Shown: positions 23,228-34,400 of the stretch, piece by piece
How positions within the stretch are numbered: the first letter of the stretch is position 1
Layout: every line of letters starts with the position of its first letter
Origin: Nymphaea colorata
Lineage: Eukaryota; Streptophyta; Magnoliopsida; Nymphaeales; Nymphaeaceae
Length of the DNA stretch: 64,000 bases
Assembly (NCBI RefSeq): GCF_008831285.2
Contig: NC_045151.1
Span: 11,456,571-11,520,570, forward strand
Reading direction: 5' to 3'
The notes under the pieces: model-generated
Told to the model about the DNA's origin: nothing
Databases searched by the model: none
Seen by the model: only the letters and a program-made list of their open reading frames with translations
Program-made: the position numbers and the translations under genes

Positions 23228-26200
23228 CTGTTTGCATCCCAAAATTTTCATTGGTTTTGGAGTGCTCCAGAAAAATGAGGTTTTTGTTTTGAAAGAGAAA
23301 AGAAAGGGACTCGCCCGTCGGTACGAGGATCGACCATTCCCGGCGCCTTTACCGGGGGTAATCAACTCAAGGACTATGTTTATCATTGATGCATTTCGTT
23401 TTAACTTAAACATCTTTTTTATTCTATATGCGGTGTAGAAAATATTGAAAGTTTGAAATTTCAAACTTTTGAAAAGGTTCTTGAAGAATTGCTTGAAAAT
23501 GTGAAATGTTTTGAGGAAAAAGTGGAACTAGTAAATATCATTTGAAAAACTTGTGAAATCATTTTGAAATCACTTTAGTGTTATCTTAAGACTTTAAGTA
23601 TGTTTGAGATTTTGCTCTAATTCGGTTACCACCTAACTAGAGCTCCATCCCTTCTTACTTAATTACTTAAGTTCTTTTGGAGAGGTGTTTGTGATCATAA
23701 GTGAAATAAAGTGGGTGAGAATGCATAGATGCATTTACCCTATATGATTGAAAGAATGTAAAACATTCCTACCACAACATTCGTCTAAAGTCATTCCTAC
23801 CACAACATACATCTAAGATTTTTGTTTTTGTAAATATCATATATATGAAGGAAAAGTTTTTGAAAATGGATTGGGATTGTAGACCGTCAAGCATGGGTCC
23901 AACATTGAGTCATTACTTGGTTTGTGGTCTTAATGAAGTTGGTAAATAGAAAGTTCGTGAGAGGAGAATGTTAAGAAGAATACAAGAGATAAAAGCACTC
24001 TTATGAAAAGAAAGAGAGAGATAGAGAAAGACATGCATACATGTGTACACACTATAACATATACACATATATGAAAGCTTAAGAGAAAAAGACGTACTGA
24101 TTTGAAGAAAAAGAGAGATTTTAGAGGAAAAGAAAATATCATACGTATATATGGATATGAAAAATGTTATAAGAGAAGATATTTGTCTTGACAAGGGGAA
24201 TAAACATTTGAAAAAGAGGAAATGGGGCACATGTACATACGTATTCATGCACATATGAAAATTTTAAAATGAAAAGTGAAAGCATAGAGAGAGAAAGATG
24301 GGGGGTCATCATGTTGGCATTGATGTATATAACATATATATACATCCATACCTTCACAAGATTAGAAATCAAGGAACAACTTAAAATTACCAACTTCAAG
24401 TTTAATGTGGGCCGGAGGGGAGCTTGGACTCATGCAAGAGTTTAAGCTAAGTCTCTAAGGCCATGTTAGAAGGTTTCTTTTGAAAATGTTTTGGAAAATA
24501 GGATTTATATAAGCATAGAATGTTATTATTTAGTTTGTTGTAAGGGATATATTTCTTCCACCGTTGGGTATGGAAGAAAACAAGCAACATAACGAGACAC
24601 TCGTTAGGGTTCTTAATGGGATGATTAAGAAAAAAATTAGCACAAAATGACATGCAAATGCATATTAACATGTACATTTTCGTGAGGGTATATCCCGGGT
24701 TGGACAAGTCCCAACCTCAAAAATTAATATAAAATAAAGAGTCCCCAAACTACACTCTCATTCTCACCATACATTCACATATAAGTAGCAAGCCAAGCAA
24801 CTATGCATGGATAATATATAGACAACATTCAAGGAATGAAAGAGAGAAAGAGGATTATAGAAAGTGCAAGGTTCAATTAGAAGGGACGACATGATGTAAC
24901 TATGAAATGATATGTCACCTCATATTCTCATGTTCCTGGTGCACTTGAGTATAGCCTCTTGACTCTAAAATAGAGATTGAGAGCTATCTCCTTTGGCCAT
25001 GGGGAAATAAGAAATAGAGGAAAATAAGAGGAAGCAAAAGAACAGCAAGAATGTATTCATGAAAAGAAAGAACATGATTAAAATGAAAGATCAACTCATC
25101 TTTCCATGCTCTCGGTGTACTTGAGTATAGCCTCTTGTCTCTAAAAAGAGATTGAGTGCTACCTCCTTTAGCCATGGGGAGATGAAGATGAGGAGAAAAT
25201 GTAGAAAGAAAAACAATACTATATTTAATAAAAGAGAGCATGATTCAATCATAAAATGAAAGATCCTCTCATCTTTTCATGCTCTCAATGCACTTGAGCA
25301 TAGCCTCTTGTCTCTAAAAAGATATTGAGTGCTATCTCCTTTGGCCATGGGAAGATAAAGATAAGAAAAGAAAATAACAAGAACAAGTCTATATTGAAGA
25401 AAAGAAATAATAAGAACAACGAGGATATATTCATGAAGAAAAAGAACAACAACAACAAGAATATTTGAAAAGAGCATGATTTAATCATAAAATAAAATAT
25501 CATCTTATCTTCTCATGCTTCCGGTGCACTTTAGCATAGCCTCTTGTCTCTAAAAAGAGGTTGAGTGTTATCTCCTTTGGCCATGGGGAGATGAAGATGA
25601 GAAGAGAAAATGAAGACAATCAACAAGACTATGTTCAAGAAAAAGGAATAGCATGATAATAAAAACATGTTAATGAAAAATAACAACAATAAGAATACTT
25701 GAAAGAAGCATGATTTAATCATAAAATAAAATATCATCTCATCTTCTCATGCTCCCGGTGCACTTGAGCTTAGCCTCTTGTCTCTAAAAAGAGGTTGAGT
25801 GCTATCTCCTTTGACCATGAGGATGTGAAGATAAGAAAAAAAAAGAAATGAGAGGGATGATGATTACATACCTCTAATGAGAGATGACCTAAGGAAGATA
25901 AACACTTTTACTTGAAAATTCCCTTTGAGCGAAGCTCCAAGATGATGCCTCCAAGAGGGTTGTAGCTTGCTTCAAGTTGGAGAGGGAAATGGAGAGAGGA
26001 AGAGGGAGAGAGAGAGAGCTCAAGAGAAACTCTAAGTCTTCAAGTGAGAATACACTAGAGTTTCTCCCAAGAACTAATCTTACCCAAGAGAGAGGATATG
26101 GGGGGTATTTATAGAGGATTTTGGAGCCAATACCCAAAATTTGAATTTTTTGACATAAAAATATTAAAATCACCTTCCAAAAGGAGATTTTTTGGTTAAA

Positions 26201-26868
26201 AGGAAGGGCAAATTAGTCTTGTCCACCCAAAAAGACTAAAATTACCCTCTAAAAGGAGGTTTTTTTGTCAAAAAAAAGGGCAAATGGGTCTTGTCCACCC
26301 AAAAAGACTAAAGTTACCCTTTAAAAGGAGGTGTTTTTGTCAAAAGGAAGGGCAAATGGGTATTGTCTACCCAAAAAGACTAAAATTACTCTCTAAAAAG
26401 AGGTTTTTTGGTCAAAAGGAAGGGCAAATTAGTATTGTCCACCCAAAAAGACTAAAATCACCCTCCAGAAGGAGATTTTTTGGTCAAAAGGAATGACAAA
26501 TTAGTCTTGTCCACCCAAAAAGACTAAAATTACCCTCTAAAAGGAGGTTTTTGGTCAAAAGGAATGGCAAATTAGTCTTAAATGATTGATTTGGATCTGA
26601 ACTTGGGTTTTGGATATGAAAGTAGTATTTTGGATTTAATTTGGATCTGAAAGTAGTATTTTGGATTTCATTTGGATCTGAAAGTTGTATTTTGAATTTA
26701 ATTTGGATCTAGGAGTAGTATTTTGGATTTAATTTGGATCTAAAAGTTGTATTTTGGATTTAATTTGGATCTAAGAGTTGTATTTTGGATTTGAATCTTG
26801 TACCTAAATTTGAATTTCGCACTTGGATAAAACATCATAGTCCTTTAGAAAAATTTGGGGTGATTACA
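23228..26868 (-). repeat. 5' LTR of Tat-type element (3,641 bp)
   Basis: It matches 10558-14146 end to end and contains the same dispersed repeats (about 24910-25830), 72-bp array (about 26155-26580) and 31-bp array (about 26610-26800). It retains a 50-bp segment (26053-26102) lost from the other LTR, directly downstream of the TATA-like box. Scattered single-base differences (for example near 23323, 23398 and 23412) are sparse. Confidence 0.95.
26106..26113 (-). promoter_or_regulatory. TATA box of the 5' LTR promoter
   Basis: The minus strand reads CTCTATAAATACCCC, followed by a CT-rich segment (CATATCCTCTCTC) where transcription would be expected to start. This is the active-side LTR for a minus-strand element. 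Confidence 0.55.
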
Positions 26869-26873
26869 TACTC
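26869..26873. repeat. Target-site duplication TACTC (right)
   Basis: Exact partner of 10553-10557. Confidence 0.9.
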
Positions 26874-29800
26874 CAACTATTAAGAATGATTCTTTTGTGT
26901 ATGTAATTACTTAACATAATAAAACATATAAATTGCTTGATATTGAAGAAAAGATGAGAAGGAGATGAAGCATGTGGAAGATAACATCCAATCTTGTTGT
27001 AATGAAGTACTGATTGCACCTTTATTCTCCCCACTACTTGATTATTAGTTAAAGAAATTAACTCATAAGTAAGATTACACTAGGAGATAGCTATTAAATG
27101 TAGTGCATGATATAGGATTAAAATTAAGATTCCTAATCTTACCATTAACCAATCTTACTCAAACTTACTACAGTAAAGTCTCCTAAAATAACAAGTCCTT
27201 ACAATGAAGCCTCTCCAATAGATGAGGCAAAAGGTTGACTTTCACTGCCTTACTCTTTCAGTTAACACTTCAATAAAAATTCCTTAATACAAAAACTATT
27301 CATTGTGCTTTCTCCCCTGATAATCATACAAACCATACTACCCCCCCAATCTCATATATATTTCGAGGCCACGATGGCAATGAGGCAGAAACCTGAACAA
27401 CGATGAAGGAAAAACTTTGTCCTTTCATCGGTTATCATGAAATTCAAAATTTAAAAAAAAAATGGGAACTATAAATGAAATAGTCAAGGCTGTGTAAGTG
27501 CGCCTCTTACTCATTGTCTTGTATTCCAAGAAGAGATCTTCATAATCACCTTCAAAAGATGTTGAATTATCCATGCAACTCTTACTTATTCTGAAATGGT
27601 ACTATTGTTTATTATCTTTATAACAAGGTTTCTTTCCCTGCCCTAATTCATTTATTGTGGTGGAAGTGGTATGGTCACCCCTTTAACAGAACCATGATCG
27701 TCTCCTTTGACTTCACCACAATACTATTTGCAACGATCACTATCAAAGCTCATTTTTTATAAATTGCTGATAACAAAGCATGGTGGTTTTCCGTGAGTAA
27801 TGAGCCCATCCACTTGCATGGCCTCATGTGTATTGGGCATTATTTGTACAATTAGAAGGATCACAGCAATTATCTTCATGAAGAGGAATCTAGAGATATT
27901 GTTGAGAAGAAGAATCCTTCACCACAATCATCAGCAACTGCCTCTCTGTGCTATTGGTTTAAAATTTTGTTCCTCTATATTAATGACATTATATTCTCAC
28001 CCCCCTAAATTTCCCCATTGAATGGTTGAAGATATTTATAATTTAATTAACATTCGTTGGGTACGTACTTGCTAGAGGGATTGACTCAGTTCAAAATTGA
28101 TTTGTATGGCTCACTTGGATTGAGTCTAAGGTTGAAGGAAGAGGGGAGTCTGGGGGTCTCCCGCTGATCTTGCAAGTGCTTTGTCATTGGTTCGACATCA
28201 TTAGAGATAATCCTGTGCTATCTGCTTGTTACCTTTAATGTGAACTGCAATTTTTTTTTTCTTTGCAGCTGCTGCTTTTTTTTGTGTACCTCATGTCTAT
28301 TTGATATTTTTTTTGTATGTCAGCTTAATAATATATTGAAGGAATACTCCAGCAGGTTTGATGCTGAATGGGAATCCAGATTTTATTTGTATGATCATGA
28401 AAATGTGTTTTCTTTCTTTTTTGATGGATTAAAAAGTTCATTTATTCCCTTTTCATGATAATATTTGTATTCGAATAATGCAATGCAATATATAGAGTTG
28501 CTACTAATCTTGTAAAAATTGGAAATTATAGATTTAGCAAATCAACAAATTCAACGGTTCAGTTGAATCAATTATGAAACTGGAAAATGTATCGTTATAT
28601 AAAATTATTAAATCAAAATCCCTTTTATGGTTGCCAGCAGCTGGTGGGGATCGCCGGAATCACACATGTTCATGGCGGATGGAATGCAGTTTGTTTCCTT
28701 CAAACCCAAGGTTTTGAGAGCTGAGGAAGAGGATTGGACCTTCCTAGCACACGAGAGAGTGAGAAGTTGTGCCGGAGGCAAGAGAAGGGGAGAGAGAGAG
28801 GGAGGAGTCTAATGCAACATGCGTTAAGGCAACTTGGAGGATTTGAAGTTGCTTCCATGTGTGTATGTCTGAAGTAATCGACCAGTGCTGCCTTCAACGA
28901 TCCAAAATCATCAGTCGGCAGCTAGGCATGGGACCATGACTGGGCTTTAACAGGTGACAACTTATCATCCATTGTCTAAAGGATTCAGGTATGTTGTGTT
29001 GCACATAAGCCGTTTGACCAGACAACTATTTCTTCTATTTTTTTTTTGTTATTATTTTCATATTTTTCATAGGAAAAGTATCCAGAACAAACCAACAACA
29101 CATGCAAATATGTGGTCACTTCTTGCATATCATACATGTATGCAATCAGTCGCCTGTCAGATGCATCAGCAGAAATGACGTACAGGAGTGTAAGGCAATC
29201 CAAAACATTCTACAAAAGCCGCAAAGCATGCTACTGAACCAGTTGCCGAATATTGTCATTGTTCAAAATATCTTTGAGTACCTTTCCCAATAAATGTACT
29301 ATCAAACTTTAGGTGGTCACTTTCTTGATGAGATTGGCATAAAAATCCATCAATCCTCTTCCATGTTTTTCCTTTTTCTTTGAAATGGTACTCATTTTGG
29401 CAGAACTTCTCTCTTTGAAGCTGGCTTCAATTTTATCAATTTGAGGAAGTCCTTTTGCGTTGCTGGGTTTCTCAGTTTAGCAGGGGTGACCTCTTAAATC
29501 TTGTGGTGGATGTTCTCTATATCTAGAATTTGCTCATTATTAGGTCTGGACTTTGTCAAGGCACTTAGTTAAAGTGCCTGGGCAGCGCACTCTAAATTTT
29601 ATAGATTTTATTTCATGAGTGCATGACCATGTTTTATACTTGTGTGTGTATTATATCGAGGGTAACCTTGTCCGTTGTTATTTAGTCTTAATGATGTTAA
29701 AATATGGACCTTGTTGACATGATTACTAAACAAAATATTGTTGGCTATCTAGAAAATTGCAAGGAGTCCTTGCATGTGCTCTTGGTGCATCTCTCACAAC

Positions 29801-30139
29801 ATAGGAAAGTTTAATAAAATGGGGCACAAAGGTTGTTTAAGGCAAGTCCTATGCCTATTTTCTGTATACTAATCTTCTATTGATTAAAAGGATGCTTAAA
29901 AATTTAGTGTGTGTATCATCCTTTCGACACAATAAAAGTAGGTGATGAAGACTGGAAATCAAGATAAGCTGAAGAAGACTCAAGTACTATTTGCTGAAAA
30001 TTAAGATAAGCTGAACGAGACCGACTGCCACTATACAGCCGCATCGTGCTTATAAACCATAAGGTCAAATAGTTTGTTGACTTCCATTTTGGTTGTCACC
30101 AACAACTAATACTTATTTGGTTTTTTTATGTGGCATCAG
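26874..30139. other. Intergenic region, no confident gene
   Basis: AT-rich DNA without a recognisable gene. Short coding-like pieces occur at about 27800-28020 (+), 28322-28400 (+, an AG acceptor followed by LNNILKEYSSRFDAEWESRF) and 28627-28812 (+). None carries a known motif or connects by clear splice sites. They may be decayed exons, perhaps of the same locus as the kinase-like fragment at 30140. Confidence 0.45.
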
Positions 30140-30325
30140 GTACTTTGCTCACCTTCACAAGATTGATTCAGCTGATTACATGCTGTCTATTTGTGGGAAG
30201 ATGCTCTTCGAATACTTTCATCTCCCAGTAAAGGCCACAGTTTCTTCTTCCTTACACATGGTGTTCCCTCATGGTAAAGACTCTGAAGAAATGAAGGTGC
30301 TTAGCAATTTGAGGGACAATACACA
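30140..30325 (+). pseudogene. Fragment resembling a phosphatidylinositol phosphate kinase exon
   Basis: After a plausible acceptor (GGCATCAG at 30132-30139) the plus strand reads HKIDSADYMLSICG. Similarity then jumps frame to LRILSSPSKGHSFFFLTH and again to a MVKTLKK...MKVL-like string. In plant phosphatidylinositol-4-phosphate 5-kinases the order DAADYMLAICG, LRELSSPGKSGS, FFYLT, then MIKTVKK and VKVLL is conserved in the N-terminal part of the catalytic domain, so several consecutive blocks match across two frameshifts. No other kinase exon was found on either side. It is most likely a decayed exon or captured fragment that retained its intron edge, so not a retrocopy. The family assignment is from memory of motifs. 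Confidence 0.55.
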
Positions 30326-31416
30326 TTGAAGACGACCTTGAAGAAGATGTCATGATATTGTCTGTGCTTGTAGAGTCTCTAGTCATGTTGTTTTGTGTCT
30401 ATGAGCTTTGTATCCTGGTTTTAATGTCCATGTGTGCCCACATGTAGGATGAGCATTTGAACATTTTATTTATTTTTTATGTTGATGTTATGGTTTTGTC
30501 CGAACCTACGGACCAGTAGGAGTCAACATGAGCCCAGTCACACACGAGCTGGGCCAACTCAAGCTCATCTGAATAAGTTAAACGAGCTTACTAGAGCTTC
30601 TTTGAGTCAAGCTTGAGTTTTAAGTTAAACTCCAACTCGGCTCTTTTATCACAAATTTTGAGTTTTAATTTAAACTTGAGCTTCACTCGTTTTAGAAAAA
30701 AGTTGGCTGGAATTTGACTTCGAGTCGAGCTTGAGTTACTCGGTTAGTTGCTCAGGCCTAGTGACCAGTTAAGTTTCTAATGTTGTTGATGTTTTTGTTA
30801 AATGAATTTATTAAATGAGATGATTTTGCTGTGTGATGTTTGTGTATAACAAGTTTTTTGTATTGAATGATACAACATTTTTTGTCTCTTCATTTTTTTT
30901 GTCATTTGTACAATCACACACGGTGAGACATGTCCATGGACGTCTGCTTGTGCCAATCACAAGTGGTGGACAATTTTTTGTCCAATGACAAACATCCGTG
31001 GTATTTCATCCGTTGACACCCTAAATTCTGCTGCATTTTCTTGCATTTTGGTTAGATCTCGTCCATTTCTAAAGAGATTTATTTAGTTGAATAAAAAATA
31101 AAGAAATCTAATTCAACAAAGGTAAAAAGGCGATATTTTTATTACTTCTCAGTCAAATCACGTAACATATTACAAAAATTTAGGCTTTTGGATGGAAATT
31201 GTCACGGGACAAGCGACAGTGTGAGGCCCTTTGTGGTAATTAAGGATAAGATGTTGGAGCTCAAACAAAACATTTACAATATGAGACGGCAGGGCCAGGG
31301 TTCGTTCCCGCGAGTGCCTCCTTCGACTTCTTCTCCATTCGGTAGGGCTTAAGGGTTTGAGGGGGTCTTAACTGTTCGGGGGCGAAAGCAACCAGAGTGA
31401 GCTCAGGAACAGCCCC
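30326..31416. other. NOC3 upstream region
   Basis: No gene. A degenerate stretch at about 30500-30770 is rich in GAGCT/AGCTC and GAGCTTGAG words, a repeat type often seen in angiosperm introns and promoters, probably a decayed small element. The last 150 bp before the NOC3 ATG are GC-richer and CT-rich, as expected for a promoter and 5' UTR, but no clear TATA box was found. Confidence 0.4.
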
Positions 31417-34400
31417 ATGGCTAGTGCTCACAGGTCTCTCTCTCTCTCTCTGTCTCTCTGTACTATGTCTGCTTAGAGGGGTATTACCGTTGTGTCGATT
31501 TGGCGGAGGATTGATGCGTGTTTTCTATTTCGAATGTGCAGGACGGGGAAGAGAAAAGGAAATCCGTATCCCTTGCTGCCTCCGGATATTGGGGATGATG
31601 AAATTGAAGTATCGGATGAGGACTTTGAGTTTCTGAAGGAGAACCGAGATTACGCGGGGTTTCTCAAGAAATTAGACACCAAATCCATCACAAGGCACGT
31701 GTATTTGCTTGTTCTGGTTGAAATTGTTGCACCCAATGTTCCTAGTGTTGGTCTTCTTGCTTCACCTTAGGTGTTTGTCTTCGTTTGTAGGCATGTGGTC
31801 AGACTCGCGGACGATGAGAAAGATGACGCGCTGGAGCTTCTTTATGAGAAGCGGAGAAAGGTGGCCATCGAGCCGACGGAAGAAGACGGACATCACGTTG
31901 CACGTGTGGATGCTCTTCCAATCAAGACATTGGAAGGAAAGTTATGCTATCGAACCGGTGGGTTTGCTCAACGAATACTATGATTTGCTATCTTTAGCAG
32001 ATTCATGTCTATTTGCTGAGTGCTGCATTATGTAATTTTATTGCATAATTGCGCTAGTTTTTGCTGAGATGCGCAATTAGCTATTTATGTGGAACCAGTT
32101 TCCAAGTGTGTTGATGGATGAAACAGAAGATATTATGACTGGATGAAATGAAAGTCCCTTTGAGGTAAGTATTTGTTGGTTATCCGCTAGTTTGCCATCA
32201 CGAGAACAAAATAAGCCATGAGCATATAATAAAATGCTATTTCAAAAACCGTTGTGAACATAAAAGTGTGCACACTTCTTTTTATACTATTTCAAAAACC
32301 CAAGTACTCAAACATAAGGATATATAAAATACAAGATTTCCAGTCCTAGCAGGAAAAGGAGGGAAATGGGTACTCAATTTCAAGCGCGTAAGCAGAGTTC
32401 TGTACTCAATTTTATAGATACAAATAGAATCCTGTGGAAAGCCGTATACCATGAAAAATGCATGTACGGCCTAGAGGGAGACCTTTCATAACTTTTGAGA
32501 TCCACCTCATAAAATGGGTTCAAAAAGCTAAAATAAGTGATTTGTTTTTTGCCCTTCCAGGTTTCAAAAGCTAACCAACAACTGGTTTATAAGATGTGAA
32601 TGATGTTTTCCGGGTGGCCTATAGTAAAATAATTATTATCATTCTAATGGTCTTGTATAACCAATGCAACAGATCTTGATGACGGTGATTTGGATGAGCA
32701 TAGCATGTTTAGAATTAAAACATTTCTATTTATTGGAAATGTAAGACAAGTCCATAGCTTGAGTAGTTAAGTATCGTTAACATATTGACAAGATATGCAT
32801 ATAAAAGAGTTCCAACTATTGGTCTCTATAAACATAAAATTTTGAGTTAATAATTTGATAATCTAAAATTATGTGATAATTAACACCCATTCGCTCTTGC
32901 ATTTCCTACTTCAGGATTTCCTAGAAAAGGTAGCATCATGGCAAGAATCAATGTGAAATGTCCTGGGTAGTTAGAATTGAGGACATTATACCTATCTGCC
33001 ATATCTCCCTCATTAATATAGCAATTGAGAATGGAGATAGCCATAATATGCTTTTAGGGACTTTGCTGTCAAGGCACCAACTAGCACTGTTAAATACTGT
33101 GATCTGCATGCACTCTATAATATTTACTACTATATACATCATTGACTACTTAGATTAGTATGCATTTAATAACTTGTATGCATATACTCCTTATCACAAG
33201 ATTCAGAAACTGAATGTCCCCTTACTGCAAAAAGGCTGTTCTCACTTACCTGTTCCTACCTGCTGTTCCTATTTTTAGTGATATGGTCCTGGCATCCTCA
33301 TAACATGGTACCTTATGTTCAATATTTTTCCTTATTTTTCTTCTCCAAAAAGGGGTGGGTGAGGAGGGGGGAATTTTTCATGCATACAAGAAGAGTCAGC
33401 TTGACCAACTTCTTGTATCGTCTAAAAATTTTGTGATTATGCAGCCGTGGAGAAAACTGTGGGATCCAAGAATCTTGTTAAGGATTTGGATCCCAAGACT
33501 GGTGGCAGTGTTGTTGAAACTGAGACAATGAAAAAGAAGCCCACAAAAGCAGAACGAAGGAAGCAGCTAAAGGAGCAAAAGAAACAAGCAAGGGCAGAAT
33601 CAAAAGAAGAAAAGAAGAGAAGTGTTACTCAGGAGAAATCCACGTTGGAAGTCCTGGTCTGTAACCTTTTTCCCATACCTATTTTCTTATACAAAAAACC
33701 ACAATCAAATGGTTGTAAGTTGCAGGATTCATGTTTATTTTTGTATTTGGAGGATCTCTTTAATATTTCCTTGGGAAACAGGGGATTTATCTTTTTCACA
33801 CTGAGTCTACACTGCTATATTGACAGCTTGGAGGCCCTTTTGCCAGATATAATCTCAATTTTTTGCAAGTTAGCAATGTAAAATCATGACAAACATTCTA
33901 CATGTCTTTAATGCCTTTTTTCTCCTTGAAAACTCTCATATGAGTTACCACTCTGTGTTAGGCATCTATCTGTAGCATCTCTCCTTGTCCCCTCATGGCA
34001 ATCTTGTCTCCAAGATTTTAAGGCATACATGAATGTCTGTTCAAGTGCAGCTTCTTTTTTACTTTTGAAAGCATAATCATGATACGTTGTTAAGTTTTTC
34101 AGAAGTTGCAGGAACTTCAATGTGCCATAGTTCCCTTTTAAGTTTCTTGCACAAATCATCCATCAAACCAAATCTACAGATACAAGTGATTAAATACTAA
34201 TATTTTTAGCCTTAGGACAATGTCGTCATCCTTTGGTATACATATGTCCATCTGTATGTGTGTGTTTGGACTTTGGACCTGTCTGGCACATATACATACA
34301 TGCATGTATCATGTATGTATGTGTGTGTGTGTGTTGTGTGTTATTTGATCCAAAAGATCACAATACACTTTTGAAGAGATCTGTCTGACTTTTGCATTCT

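Larger units (their letters stand above)
10558..26868 (-). mobile_element. Ty3/gypsy Tat/Ogre-type LTR retrotransposon
   Basis: A full-length 16.3-kb element on the minus strand. It has 3.6-kb LTRs with TG...CA ends, a perfect TACTC target duplication and a polypurine tract beside the 3' LTR. In transcriptional order (right to left) it carries an extra ORF (22434-21215), gag (21043-19244), protease (about 19180-18309) and RT, RNase H, a second RNase H and integrase (18114-14670). An additional ORF upstream of gag plus a second, archaeal-type RNase H before integrase is the established hallmark of the Tat/Ogre branch of plant Ty3/gypsy elements. Every coding segment has at least one stop or frameshift, so the copy is not autonomous. 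By eye the LTRs differ at only about 1-3% of sites plus a 50-bp indel, so insertion is fairly recent. Confidence 0.93.
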
